Source: Bacillota bacterium (lineage in GTDB: Bacteria; Bacillota; Clostridia; Christensenellales; Aristaeellaceae). From it: 64,000 nt of DNA. Position 1 is the stretch's first letter, and each line of letters begins with the position of its first letter. Position numbers and translations under genes: made by a program. Of this stretch, positions 16,354-26,900 are shown in pieces. The notes beneath the pieces are model-generated. The model searched no databases, was not told the origin of the DNA, and worked only from the letters and a program-made list of their open reading frames with translations. The DNA lies in NCBI GenBank assembly GCA_023413135.1, contig JAEZQK010000056.1, forward strand, positions 61,637 to 125,636, read 5' to 3'.

Positions 16354-19300
16354 TTATAGCGGCAGCCTCTGCAGCGCATCCATCACCTGGCCGATGACTT
16401 CACGGCTGGGCATCAGCGGCGGCATACTGGGGAGGGAAATGTAGTAGCCCTGCAGGTAATCTACGCCGCAGGCAATCAATGTTTCCATCTCTTCCCGGGT
16501 TTCCACCCCTTCGGCAATGACCTGGATGTTTCTCTCACGGCAAATGCCGATGATCCCGGTCAGCATGTGCTGCCTTTCTTTATCCGTATCAATGTTGCGA
16601 ACGACGGACATGCCGATTTTCACCAGATGGGGAGACAGGGTGGTGAGCATTACATCTCCCGTATCGTTGCTGCCAAAGTCATCGATGGCGACCATCGCCT
16701 CCCAGCGGTTGGTAAGCAGCAACTTGTCCCGCAGGAAGCCTTCGCTGGAGGGGTCACCCTGAGCGATTTCAAGCACCATCTGCCTAAGATATGGGCGGAA
16801 CTGCATCTCAAAGGAATCCAGATCAGTGGCATTCATGCTGCAGCTGGGGATGGAATGGATAAACACCCGGCTTTCCGAAGGGATGCTGCCGATTTGAAGG
16901 CAATTCACGAAGGTTTGCATGGCACCAAACCAGGTAAGACGTTCCACACGGCACAGCTGGGCATGGGATCTTGCCATACGAAGCACATCCCGCGGACCGG
17001 AAAAATCGTTTCCCCGGGGCCTCATAAGCATCTCGTAGCCAAAAACCTGCCCGGTTTTGACGCCCAGGATCGGCTGCATGGCATAGTCGATCAGCGCCTG
17101 CTCGATCAGGTTGTCCAGCGCCTCCTGGCCGCTTAAGAGCACCTCGTTGCCATCAAACAGAAGCCGGTTAAACTCCTGAAGCTCACCTTTGCGCGTATGC
17201 TTGGCCTGGTACATGGCAAAATCCGCATAGCGCACCAGGTCTTCCAGAATAGTGGCGTCATAGGGATACCAGGCCACCCCGCAGGAAGCCCGAAGCCGGT
17301 AGGGGATACCGCTGGGCAGGAGAATGGTCGTCCGCGCAATCTTCTGGCAGATGTTCAGTATGACATCCATGGCGGCTTCCCTGTTTTCATAGCCGTATAC
17401 CAGGGCGTAAAACTCATCGCCTGAACGCCTGGCGGCCATCACATTGCCGCGCTTGCCATTTTGCAGGCATTGGGCAAAGGCCTGTATGTATTCGTCCCCG
17501 GTTTTATGCCCATAGGTATCATTGATGTATTTCAAATTATCCATGTCCCACATAACCAGGGCACAGACTTTCGCTTTCTTGGGATCAAGGAGCAGCCTTC
17601 CGCCATGCTCAATGAAACCCCGGCGGTTAAACAAGCTTGTCAAAACATCGTAATCCCGCTCATAGGCCAGCTTCTGCTTTTCCTGCATTTCACGGGTAAC
17701 ATCCATCACCGCGCCCAGTACCTGGTCTCCTTCATGCACGGTGTGGATTTGAATCCACCACTCCGCCTGATCCCGCACCATGTGATAGATTTCTTTTTCG
17801 CCCGGTTCTCTTGCCTTATCCAATTGCGCCATACGCTGATGGAATGAATGCACATCCAAATATCCGAAATCACCCTCGCAGGGAAGCCAGCCCATTAATT
17901 CAAACAGGCTTCGGCTCAAAAAAACGGAATGGGCATCTAAAGCATACTCAAAAACGCCGATGCGTGCGCCTGTCATGGCAATGATCTTCTGAATCTTTGA
18001 TGCCGATTCTGCGACGGCGCTGGATAGCTCCTCAATGGAATCGGTCAATTGATCAATTTCTGAAATATTCAGCTTTTGAAGACTGACAGCTTCCTCGGGG
18101 TTGCTCTTTTTCAATTCCGATGCCAGCAGAATGATGGGCTTTGTGATGAGGCGGCTGGATACGGCCGACCCTAAAATTCCCAATAGCAATGCAAGAATTA
18201 ACGTCCAAATGATCATGCGCATGACTTGGGCAGAAAAGGAAAGAAGCACGCCTTCCTCCAACATGCCTATCAACACCCACTGCTGCTTGGCAAAGGGCGT
18301 GTTGGCGTTGTACAGGTGCAGGTTCTCCACACTGGCCAGTATAGCACTTTGCCCGGCCCCGTCATTCAGACGGATGACCTGGCCTCCAATGCTGCCGCCG
18401 CTATACAGTGTATCCCCCGGGCTAAAAAAGCGCCGGTAGCTGATACCGCTTACCAGCACCGGACGATAGCTTTGCCCGCCATCCTCGGTAATGGCCAAGC
18501 AATAGGATCCTGCTTTATTTCCCCAAAGCTCGTTATAGCCAAGAAGGGAGTACAGGTATGTATCCGTCAGGTCGATGCCCAATACCCCAAACACCGCACC
18601 GTCGGAAGCGATCAGGGGCATGGAATAGCTGATGACTTGCCCATCGCTTCCGCTTAGGGAGAACAACGGGCTCCAGTAGCCATAGGCGGCGTCATCCGGG
18701 GCGCTGTTTTCAAGGGCTGCCCGGAATGGCCGGAAGTAGAACTGTTCGTTAAGCAGGTTACCATCCTGCGAAAAGCGGAATCCGGCGCTCCAATAGCTAT
18801 CCAAAGGGATATTCAAAGATTTCGAAATGGAAGAAAGCCCTCGCTCCATCAGCAAATCGGAACCGGTAAATGCATAAGCCGTATCGTTACTGGGATCAAG
18901 ATCTCTAAGATAAAGCCCCGCGCGTACGTCCTGGGCCGTATGATTTGGCACGCCTGCGCCATCCAATACCAAAAATGCCCCGGTGACGCCGTTATTACGG
19001 AGCATGGTTATCAAATCCGGCGCCAAGGCGGTAACCAATTGTTCGTTTAGGACTGCATCTGTATGGACATCCGTCCAGGATGCATTCTTTTCAACCAGCA
19101 GCTGTTCCACATGATCCACAATGCGGTTTTTTACTGAATCCAACCTGGACCAGCGCTGAGTCATGGCATTGATAAGCGCATCGGCGCGGCTTTTTGTCCG
19201 CTGGTTAAGCAGGCTGTACGCGTTTTCTTCCATACGCGGCAGGATGCCGCTAAACAGGAATACGGCTGCAAATAATGCTGTTTGCAGCAGCACAATAAAG

Positions 19301-19362
19301 GTGAATTGCATCAAAAGCTTGCGGGAAAGTGTTTTTGGCCGCTTGGCCCATGGCTTTTTCAT
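16354..19362 (-). CDS. Membrane sensor with GGDEF and degenerate EAL domains
   Basis: 1002 residues. A membrane helix (about 18-40), a large extracellular Cache-like region (about 45-370, with GVLGIDLTDTYLYSLL), a second helix (about 379-400), a HAMP-like linker, a PAS-like segment (about 465-580), GGDEF (about 590-750) and EAL (about 765-990). The cyclase motif is SGDEF at 647-651, a variant found in active enzymes. In the EAL domain the signature reads EML (777-779), the metal-site Asn region reads FIHSIP with His, and DDFG and AEGVE are intact. Cyclase activity is likely; phosphodiesterase activity is doubtful. Start ATG 19362 has GGAGGAAG upstream. It lies 13 bases after a solute-binding lipoprotein gene, probably co-transcribed. 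Confidence 0.88.
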   Translation of the reverse strand: MKKPWAKRPKTLSRKLLMQFTFIVLLQTALFAAVFLFSGILPRMEENAYSLLNQRTKSRADALINAMTQRWSRLDSVKNRIVDHVEQLLVEKNASWTDVHTDAVLNEQLVTALAPDLITMLRNNGVTGAFLVLDGAGVPNHTAQDVRAGLYLRDLDPSNDTAYAFTGSDLLMERGLSSISKSLNIPLDSYWSAGFRFSQDGNLLNEQFYFRPFRAALENSAPDDAAYGYWSPLFSLSGSDGQVISYSMPLIASDGAVFGVLGIDLTDTYLYSLLGYNELWGNKAGSYCLAITEDGGQSYRPVLVSGISYRRFFSPGDTLYSGGSIGGQVIRLNDGAGQSAILASVENLHLYNANTPFAKQQWVLIGMLEEGVLLSFSAQVMRMIIWTLILALLLGILGSAVSSRLITKPIILLASELKKSNPEEAVSLQKLNISEIDQLTDSIEELSSAVAESASKIQKIIAMTGARIGVFEYALDAHSVFLSRSLFELMGWLPCEGDFGYLDVHSFHQRMAQLDKAREPGEKEIYHMVRDQAEWWIQIHTVHEGDQVLGAVMDVTREMQEKQKLAYERDYDVLTSLFNRRGFIEHGGRLLLDPKKAKVCALVMWDMDNLKYINDTYGHKTGDEYIQAFAQCLQNGKRGNVMAARRSGDEFYALVYGYENREAAMDVILNICQKIARTTILLPSGIPYRLRASCGVAWYPYDATILEDLVRYADFAMYQAKHTRKGELQEFNRLLFDGNEVLLSGQEALDNLIEQALIDYAMQPILGVKTGQVFGYEMLMRPRGNDFSGPRDVLRMARSHAQLCRVERLTWFGAMQTFVNCLQIGSIPSESRVFIHSIPSCSMNATDLDSFEMQFRPYLRQMVLEIAQGDPSSEGFLRDKLLLTNRWEAMVAIDDFGSNDTGDVMLTTLSPHLVKIGMSVVRNIDTDKERQHMLTGIIGICRERNIQVIAEGVETREEMETLIACGVDYLQGYYISLPSMPPLMPSREVIGQVMDALQRLPL

Positions 19363-19375
19363 GCTTCTTCCTCCA

Positions 19376-20860
19376 CTATTCCACCATGAACCGCGGATTG
19401 TTCTCCCGTGGCCGAAGCCCAATGACCAGTTCCAGGTGCCGTACCAAAGAGCTATACCACTTATAGAAATTTAAAGACGTGTCAAATTCGGCTACAGCTT
19501 CCTTTCTCGTATGACCTTGGGCTATTCGTTCCAGCACCTTCAGCCTGTCGCCGACAGCCTTTGCCTGCATGCTTGTTTCTAAAACGGTCCTGGCTGTGCC
19601 GCCGCCCTGGAAGGGTTTTCCTGAAAACAAAGTATACGTTTGGGTCATATCCTGCCCAACATGCAGCACATCGCGGACGATGGGTTTTTTTTCATCCATA
19701 GAGGCGTTTTCCTGTGCCTTGTTCCCTGAGGCCGGCTTTTTGACAGGAAGATATCCCGACGAGCCGGAAAAAATCTCGTTCTGTTCCCGATCGGTGAACC
19801 ATTTGAGAAAAGTGACGGCCGCTGCTTCCGTTTGAGGATTTGATTTGACAACGGCCATCCCGGCGCCTTGCTGTACGGCATAAGGCGCCTTTCCCTCAAA
19901 GTTGGGCACGGGGTATACCTTGGCCTCGATAGGATATGTACTGCCATCGGCCAGCGTGACTTCCGTGGGGAAATAGACGGCGCTGGAGGTTGAGCCCACA
20001 AACGCGATCAGGTCGCCTGTCTTTACATCGTCGGAACGGAACCTGCCGAACGAAGCAAAATAACCGTTGATGTAGGGAACGTAGTAATGATCCCAGAGGC
20101 GGCGCATAAGTGCCATATCCGCATTCAGGGATACGGTTCTGCTTGAAACGGTGAACAATTCCTTTCCCAATTGGGCAAGCCCAACCAACATATAATTGGC
20201 CATGGCATCCCGTCCCAAAAATGCCTTCCCATCCTCCGGCGTTTCCGTCAGGCTGTCGGTCCAGCGGTAATATGCTTCAGCCAGGCGAGTGATGCCTTCC
20301 CATGTCATAAGATCTGATTCCTTTGCATCTGTGGCAATGGCAAACCGCTGCCAATCTGTGCGATTGAGAATCAGTACCTCAGTGGCCTTGGCAATGGGGA
20401 ATATGTATAAGCCGCCGTTGCCGTTTAGATCGCCTTCCTCAAGATAATACTCAAGGTATTCAGCCTTCTCATCATCGGTCAGATAACCACTGATATCAGC
20501 CACCTTATTTTGCATCGATGCCTGATAGACGGTATCGGCATAGGCGGCAAACACATCCGGCGCTTCCTGGGCGCCTACCTTGTGCGCCAGGGCATCCAGT
20601 GTCTTTTGGGCAAGCTCGTTGATGGAACCCTGGTTTAAAGCCTCAACAATGATATCGTTTTTTTCGCCAACCGTTTCGTTGAACCGTGAGACCAGCTGAT
20701 CGAAAAGCTGCTTTTGTACACCGTTGTAGTAGTGCCATATACGCACAGAGGTGGGGGTGCCCCTGCTTCCTTGTGATTGGGGGACGGAACAGGAGATAAT
20801 GGTAAACGCAACGAGAAGATAAATGGCTGCCAAAAGGAATTTCTTCGCGCCGTTTTTCAT
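19376..20860 (-). CDS. Solute-binding lipoprotein, family 1 type, without transporter genes
   Basis: 494 residues from ATG 20860 (AAAGGAG upstream). Lipoprotein signal: basic MKNGAKK, hydrophobic core LLAAIYLLVAFTIIS, then Cys, so it should be lipid-anchored on the outer face. The mature part begins VRIWHYYNGVQKQLFDQLV and looks like a family 1 carbohydrate-binding protein (extended lobes, FTDREQNEIFSGSSGYLPVK near the C terminus). No permease or ATPase lies nearby; its only partner is the GGDEF/EAL sensor 13 bases downstream. I infer it loads or modulates that sensor; feeding a distant transporter is the alternative. Confidence 0.8.
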   Translation of the reverse strand: MKNGAKKFLLAAIYLLVAFTIISCSVPQSQGSRGTPTSVRIWHYYNGVQKQLFDQLVSRFNETVGEKNDIIVEALNQGSINELAQKTLDALAHKVGAQEAPDVFAAYADTVYQASMQNKVADISGYLTDDEKAEYLEYYLEEGDLNGNGGLYIFPIAKATEVLILNRTDWQRFAIATDAKESDLMTWEGITRLAEAYYRWTDSLTETPEDGKAFLGRDAMANYMLVGLAQLGKELFTVSSRTVSLNADMALMRRLWDHYYVPYINGYFASFGRFRSDDVKTGDLIAFVGSTSSAVYFPTEVTLADGSTYPIEAKVYPVPNFEGKAPYAVQQGAGMAVVKSNPQTEAAAVTFLKWFTDREQNEIFSGSSGYLPVKKPASGNKAQENASMDEKKPIVRDVLHVGQDMTQTYTLFSGKPFQGGGTARTVLETSMQAKAVGDRLKVLERIAQGHTRKEAVAEFDTSLNFYKWYSSLVRHLELVIGLRPRENNPRFMVE

Positions 20861-20934
20861 GCTGGGCTCCTTTAGTACCGAAATCAAAGAACGAATGATG
20901 GCAGAAAATGAACATATTGCGCGACAATAGCTAT

Positions 20935-20963
20935 ATTATAGCAATTGTTTCCAGTCAAATCAA
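20935..20963 (-). promoter_or_regulatory. Promoter of the binding-lipoprotein and GGDEF/EAL operon
   Basis: On the minus strand TTGATT (20963-20958), a 17-bp spacer, TATAAT (20940-20935). Confidence 0.7.
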
Positions 20964-20993
20964 GATAGGATGAAATAAATAATAGGATATTTT

Positions 20994-21029
20994 AAAATAG
21001 CCGGAGGAAACATCTCCTCCGGCTATTTT
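20994..21029 (-). terminator. Terminator of asnB
   Basis: A perfect 15-bp stem (AAAATAGCCGGAGGA at 20994-21008 with 21015-21029) and a 6-base loop, with U-rich ends on both strands. It starts 9 bases past the asnB stop. Confidence 0.85.
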
Positions 21030-21037
21030 CATGATTT

Positions 21038-22870
21038 TTATACCAGCCGCACCTTGTATTTTTGCAGCCAGTAATCCAACTGCAAAAAGTAGGCGATTGT
21101 CTGCGGCCTGGTCATCAACTGTCCGTACCATGGCCAGGGCTGCTGGTCGGTGAGCAGCTTTTGCAGGCTATCCCTTTTGATCAATTGGAAGACCGGCGCA
21201 TCTTCCCGCTCCAGCAGCTCCTTTAAAAGCTTGGAAACCGTCCCCTCATAAGCCGGATGATGGGTCTTGGGGTAGGGGCTTTTTTTGCGCCAGAGGACTT
21301 CCGGAGGCAAAACATCCGCCATGGCCTTTCGCAGAAGACTTTTTTCCATGCCGTTTTCATACTTCATTTCCCAGGGCACGGAATACAGGTATTCCGCGAT
21401 GCGATAGTCGCAATAGGGGACCCGTACTTCCAAGCCGCTGTACATGCTCATCCGGTCTTTTCTGTCCAATAAGACTTGCATGAACCAGTCCAGGTTCAGC
21501 TTCATCATTTCTTTCATTCGCGCTTCCCCGGGGGAGGTTCCCGCTAGCTTGGAGGCTCGGGCGCATGTCTTTTCGTACCTGGCCTGCACATACCGCTCCA
21601 CCGGGAAGTTTGCTGCAAAATCATCGTGCAGGAAGCTGATCCTGTAGGCGGTTGATTGAGCCCAGGGGAAGCCGGCTTTGGACCGGACATCGGGATCGGT
21701 ATACCAGGGATAGCCGCCAAAGATTTCGTCGGCGCATTCTCCCGACAAAGCTACGGTGCCCTGTTTTTTGATCTCCCTGCAGAACAAAAGCAGCGACGCA
21801 TCCACATCCGCCATGCCGGGAAGATCCCTGGCATCTACTGCCTCGTACAATGCCTGTGTAAGCTCCGGCGTATCCACAACCACATTATGGTGCACGGCCA
21901 TAAGTGCGTCGTTCATCAGATGGATGTATCTTTCATCGCTACCCGGTTGGAATTTACCCGCTTGAAAATATTGTTCATTGTCCTTGAAAGCGATGGAAAA
22001 CGTGTGAAGCTGCTGACCTTTTTTCGAAAAATGCCTATCTGCCAGAGCGGAAATGATGCTGGAATCCAGCCCCCCGGATAGGAAGGTGCATACGGGCACA
22101 TCCGATACCAGCTGCCGGATAATGGCATCCGTCACCAATTCCCGGACCTTTTCCACCGTCTGTGAAAACGAGTCCTCATGCGGCCTGTCCGTAAGCTCCC
22201 AGTAGGTATGAAGGCGCAGCCGGTCCTTATCAAGAAGTCCGCATTGCCCGGCCTTCAGTTCCTGCACGTCCTGAAAAACACCGCAGCCGGGCGTTCTGCC
22301 GGGGCCTAGCAGCATGATCTCCGCCACGCCGTTTTCGTCAAGCTTTGGCTCGACCAAAGGGTGGCATAATAGCGCTTTCAGCTCCGAGGCGAACAAAAAA
22401 GCACCGTTTTTGTAGAAATAGAAAAATGGTTTGACGCCGATGCGGTCCCTGGCGATAAACAGCGTTTGATCCTGTTCCTTCCATATGGCAAAAGCAAAGA
22501 TGCCGTTGAACCTGCTCACACAATCCTCGCCCCAGGCCATGTACGCCTTGAGCAGTACTTCCGTATCCGAATGGCCGATGAAGGTATAGCCCAGCGCAGT
22601 AAGATCCGCCCTGATCTCTTCCGTATTGTACAGCTCGCCATTGTATACCAGGATAAATGATTCATTTCCCTGGGAAAAGCGCATGGGCTGGCAGCCATTT
22701 TCCAAATCAATGACCGCAAGCCGTGTATGCACAAGCCCGGCCTGCGGCGTTACGTAAAGGCCATCCTGGTCCGGCCCGCGCTTGGCCAGAGACCTTTGCA
22801 TGGCGGACAGGAATTCCCCGTCCTCCCGCACATCCCGGGTCCAACTGATTTCCCCCGCGATTCCGCACAT
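21038..22870 (-). CDS. asnB: Asparagine synthetase, glutamine-hydrolysing
   Basis: Makes asparagine from aspartate, glutamine and ATP. 610 residues: an N-terminal glutaminase domain with catalytic Cys2 (MCGIAGEISW), DTEVLL and glutamine-site residues, then a synthetase domain with the pyrophosphatase loop FLSGGLDSSII and SGECADEIFGGYPWY. The start was set at ATG 22870 because Cys must follow the initiator and GAGGTGAAG lies upstream; the longer frame would bury it. It is transcribed away from the reductase/fusion pair. Similar enzymes also amidate other substrates in secondary pathways, but nothing in the sequence separates this one from the housekeeping form. Confidence 0.93.
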   Translation of the reverse strand: MCGIAGEISWTRDVREDGEFLSAMQRSLAKRGPDQDGLYVTPQAGLVHTRLAVIDLENGCQPMRFSQGNESFILVYNGELYNTEEIRADLTALGYTFIGHSDTEVLLKAYMAWGEDCVSRFNGIFAFAIWKEQDQTLFIARDRIGVKPFFYFYKNGAFLFASELKALLCHPLVEPKLDENGVAEIMLLGPGRTPGCGVFQDVQELKAGQCGLLDKDRLRLHTYWELTDRPHEDSFSQTVEKVRELVTDAIIRQLVSDVPVCTFLSGGLDSSIISALADRHFSKKGQQLHTFSIAFKDNEQYFQAGKFQPGSDERYIHLMNDALMAVHHNVVVDTPELTQALYEAVDARDLPGMADVDASLLLFCREIKKQGTVALSGECADEIFGGYPWYTDPDVRSKAGFPWAQSTAYRISFLHDDFAANFPVERYVQARYEKTCARASKLAGTSPGEARMKEMMKLNLDWFMQVLLDRKDRMSMYSGLEVRVPYCDYRIAEYLYSVPWEMKYENGMEKSLLRKAMADVLPPEVLWRKKSPYPKTHHPAYEGTVSKLLKELLEREDAPVFQLIKRDSLQKLLTDQQPWPWYGQLMTRPQTIAYFLQLDYWLQKYKVRLV

Positions 22871-23014
22871 ATGCTTCACCTCAAAAAAGGGGCGATTCCA
22901 TCCTATGGGAACGCCCGTGTTCGTTTCCACCATATGCCGCCCGGGAATAGAAGGTGATTGAGGAAGGACCCGCGATTCGGCACATTATCAAGGAAATATT
23001 GCAAAATATGAAGA

Positions 23015-23045
23015 ATTATACTGTGTTCTGGCGTAATTCCGGCAA
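23015..23045 (-). promoter_or_regulatory. Candidate promoter of asnB
   Basis: TATAAT on the minus strand (23020-23015), with TTGCCG 19 bases upstream (23045-23040); the spacing is longer than optimal. Confidence 0.4.
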
Positions 23046-23058
23046 GATTGAATAAAAC

Positions 23059-23087
23059 TTGCATGTGAACAGAATGTGAAGTATAAT
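23059..23087 (+). promoter_or_regulatory. Sigma-A promoter of the SDR and ligase-ACP-synthase operon
   Basis: TTGCAT (23059-23064), a 17-bp spacer, TATAAT (23082-23087). The expected transcription start near 23094 rules out the in-frame GTG at 23076 as translation start. Confidence 0.75.
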
Positions 23088-23132
23088 TTTCCCGTATGCC
23101 CGAAGGAATATGGGAGGATAGGAGGGAGCAGC

Positions 23133-23975
23133 ATAGGAAAAGGCGTTGTATGGATTACCGGCGCTTCCAGCGGCTTGGGCCGACATACCGCTTTGGCCCT
23201 ACATAATGCAGGCTTTGACGTCATAGCCGGTGCCCGTTCCTTCGCAACTTGCGCATTGCCGGGGGATGACGGCATCTACCGTCTGCCGCTTGATGTAACC
23301 GACACGGAGAGCATCCGCCGCTTTATGCATAGCGCGTTGCATATTTACCCCAAAGTGGATGCGTTGGTCAATTGTGCCGGCGTACTGGTGCTGGGTTCAT
23401 GCGAAGAAACATCGGCTGATGAATATCAAAATGTAATGAAAACGAACTTCCTTGGGACGGCGGCCATGGTGAAAGCTGTGCTGCCGCACATGCGTAAACA
23501 GCGCTCCGGCAGAATCATCAATTTTTCTTCCGTGCTGGGCCTGTTGGGTATCCCGTTTCAAAGTGCTTATACCGCCAGCAAACATGCCATCGAAGGATAC
23601 ACGGAATGCCTTGCGATGGAAGCGGCGCCTTTTGGCATACAAGTTTGCCTGGTGGAGCCGGGGGATCACCGGGGAGGGTCGGCGGCCTACCGGCGATGGG
23701 CGGAAGCGGTAAACGCAGATTCCCCTTATGATGCGAATTTCTCAAGGGGTATTGCCACCATTGCCCATGATGAGGAAAATGGCAGCGATCCCGACAAACT
23801 GGGAGACAAGGTAGCACACCTCCTTCAAAGGCGAAGAATGCCCCTGCGCAAGCGGGTGGCCAAATTTGATCAGCACCTGGCAGTCATTCTTCATTCATTC
23901 ATTCCTGCCAGGATTATGCAATTCATTCTTACGCAATACTATCTTGGAAAAGGAGTTTCGGTGCATGAAGAATAA
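23133..23975 (+). CDS. Short-chain dehydrogenase/reductase, apparent ATA start
   Basis: 280 residues, NAD(P)-dependent reductase of the classical SDR type. Counting from 23133, the cofactor loop TGASSGLG is at 9-16, NCAG follows, the catalytic Ser is in INFSSV and Tyr/Lys in AYTASKHA, then VEPGD. The start is the point of interest: a GGAGGG ribosome site at 23121-23126 lies 6 bases before an ATA codon, where family members would read MGKGVVWITG; the only upstream in-frame GTG (23076) precedes the expected transcription start. The 3' end overlaps the next gene by 11 bases, so the two should be co-translated. With that gene it is a candidate reductase for a 3-keto long-chain base. Confidence 0.82.
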   Translation: MGKGVVWITGASSGLGRHTALALHNAGFDVIAGARSFATCALPGDDGIYRLPLDVTDTESIRRFMHSALHIYPKVDALVNCAGVLVLGSCEETSADEYQNVMKTNFLGTAAMVKAVLPHMRKQRSGRIINFSSVLGLLGIPFQSAYTASKHAIEGYTECLAMEAAPFGIQVCLVEPGDHRGGSAAYRRWAEAVNADSPYDANFSRGIATIAHDEENGSDPDKLGDKVAHLLQRRRMPLRKRVAKFDQHLAVILHSFIPARIMQFILTQYYLGKGVSVHEE

Positions 23976-26900
23976 AAGGAGTCTCATATTGGAGCATAGT
24001 GACGCGCTCCGAAAAGACATGACCCTTTCCAATTTGTTCCGCCTGACCTGCTCCTATGGGGATGTTCCTGCAGCGCTGTATCTGGAGGACGGCAATGAGG
24101 TAACCATCACCTTTTCACAGTACGAGCAGCAGGCGAAGGCATATGCATCCTATTTGATGAAACAATTTGGCGGCGGCAAAAAAGAAAAATTTGCGGCCAT
24201 TGCCATGGATACATGCCCGGAATGGTTTCCTGCCTTCTGGGGTTTGATACTGGCCGGCTACAATGCCGTTCTCTTGGATTTCACCCTCTCCGAGGAGAAG
24301 ATGAGCCATATGCTAGCCCAGGCGGGGGCGGTGCTGCTGATCACCAAAACATCCCGCAATCTGTCAAAAGGCGTACAGCTGGTGCTTCTGGAGGATTTGA
24401 AGGCCGCGCCGCCGGCGCCGCGGGATTTCAAGCCCGTTTTTGCCGATAAGGTAGCGCTGTGCACCAGCGGCACCACCGCCACCAGCCGCATATTCGTATA
24501 CGACGGCCATGCCGTTTCCCAGCAGGTGCTTTCCAGCGAGCTGCTATACAAGGCGAACCGCCAGGTGGTGGGCGACGGCAACCGCCGTTCCTTGGCATTT
24601 TTGCCGTTCCATCACGTATTCGGCTTCATGGTGTGCATGATGTGGGTCAGCTTCCTTGGATATGCCAACGTGTTTTTAAAGGACCGCTCCCCGCAGACCA
24701 TTGTGGAAACGGCTACGCGGTTCCGTATCCAACTGCTGCTGGCTGTGCCGCTTCTGGCCAACAACCTGGCCATTGCTCTGGAAAAGAAGGTGGCAAAGGA
24801 GAAGAGGGGCAAGCGCATTGCCTACCATATGCTCAAGGGCACAAGCCTTGGTTTGCAGCATGTGGCCCCCCGCTTCGGGCAGAAATTTGCACGCAAGGCG
24901 CTGTTCCGCTCCGTTTTGGGTAAGCTGCTGGGCGGCAATGTGGAGTGCATCATTCTAGGTGGCAGCCATACGCCCAAGGAACATATGCGCACGCTGAGCG
25001 CACTGGGATATTATACAGTATCCGGGTTCGGTATGACGGAAACGGCCATCACCTCCGTGGAAGTAAGCCGTAAGCTGCGTACCCGTATTTCCGGCTCCGT
25101 GGGCCGGCCACTTTCCAACATCATCTACAGCGTGATCCCAGACGGAAAGCAGTTGAACCGGGGTGAAATGCTCATCAAGGGCCATTCCATGCACATGGGC
25201 CAACTGGTGGACGGAAAGATACTGCCGCCTGCGCTGGACAAGGAGGGCTGGTTCCATACGGGTGACGTGGTGCGCCTGGAAAAGGGCAGCCGCATGTATG
25301 TGGAGGGCCGTGTCAAGGATGTTATCATCAATGAATCCGGCGAAAACGTCTATCCCGACGAGGTGGAGGACGCTTATGCACTGCTGGAAGGCATTGAGCA
25401 GTTGAGCGTGCTGGGCGTGCCCAAGGACCCGAAGAATCCCCTGTACCAGGAGATCACCCTGGTGATTTATCTGGGAGACAAGGTGGAAGACGAGGTGTTT
25501 GTCAAAGGCCTTACCACCCGTATCGCCCATATCAACGCCAAGCTGCCGGTTTTAAAGCAGGTGGCCAGGGTGCTTGTTGCCAGGGAAAAGCTGCCGCTTG
25601 TCAATTCCATCAAGGTCAAGCGCGTGGAGCTGCGCCGCCTGATTCTGGAAGACGGCGAGAAGTTCCAGGAGCTGGACATCCGCGCCGCTTCCTCACTTTC
25701 CAATTCCGCCGCCTGGAAAACAGGCACAAAGGTGGAGCTTGTGGATTTGGAGATGCGCCGCATCCTGGACACGGTGCGGAAAATTTACGCGGATGTTTTG
25801 GAAATGCCTGAAAAGCAGATCAAGGACGACGCCCATTTCATTGATGATTTGGGTGGAGACAGCCTGCAGGTGCTGAGCACCTCTATCAAGGTGGAAGAAG
25901 CCTTCGGCGTGATGATCCAGCCGGAGGAGTATGGCCGCTGCACCACGGTCAATGGCCTAAGCCGCTTGCTGTATGAAAAGCAGCATGGCTTCCAGGAAAC
26001 AGTGGTTTCCGCGGAGCCGGTGACGCCTATCTCGAATTTCTGCGACACGCCAGAATACAAGGCGTTTGACGAGCGGCAAAAGGCGCTGCTGTCACACGGG
26101 GCCGCCAATCCTTACTTCGTCTGCCACGAGTCGGCCTTGCGGGATGTATCCCTGATGGACGGCAGGCAGGTGCTGAACTTTGGCTCCTACAACTATGTAG
26201 GTATGTCCGGCCGGCCGGAAGTCATGCAAGCCGCCAAGGCTGCCATTGACAAGTACGGCACCAGTGCCAGCGGCAGCCGCCTGCTGGCAGGGGAAAAGAG
26301 CCTGTATCAGGAACTGGAGCGGGAGATCGCCGACTGGAAGCATGCCGAGGACGCGCTTGTGCTGGTGGGCGGCCACTCCACCAACGTGACCATCGTGGGC
26401 AACTTTTGCGGACCCAAGGATATGATCGTATACGATTCCCTGGCCCACAACAGCATCGAGCAGGGCTGCCGCTTAAGCCGCGCATTGTGCAAGCCTTTCC
26501 CGCACAACGACGCCGCGGCGCTGGAAACCATTCTGCGCATGCAGCGCAACAAATTTGAAAAGGTGCTCATCATCATCGAAGGTGCCTATTCCATGGACGG
26601 CGACATTGCGGATGTGCCCGCTTTTGTGGCCCTGAAAAAGAAGTACGGCTGCTTCCTGATGGTGGATGAGGCCCACAGCGCCTGTGTCATCGGCAAAACC
26701 GGTGGCGGTGTGGACGAATATTTTGGCCTGAATGGCGACGATATCGACATCAAGATGGGCACATTATCCAAGGGCTTGGGTACTTGCGGCGGGTACCTGG
26801 CAGGCTCCAAAGCCTTGATCAACTACCTGCGCTATAACCTGCCCGGCTTTGTGTTCTCTGTGGGCATCTCACCTCCTTTGGCTGCCGCCACGCTGGCTTC

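Noticed and set aside
16567..17136. 189-codon plus-strand frame within the EAL region
   Set aside because: Antisense shadow without domain or ribosome site.
23076..23132. Upstream GTG start for the SDR
   Set aside because: Lies before the expected transcription start and has no ribosome site.
23866..23964. Longer N terminus for the fusion protein
   Set aside because: Would be fully inside the SDR gene; the ATG at 23965 has a proper ribosome site.
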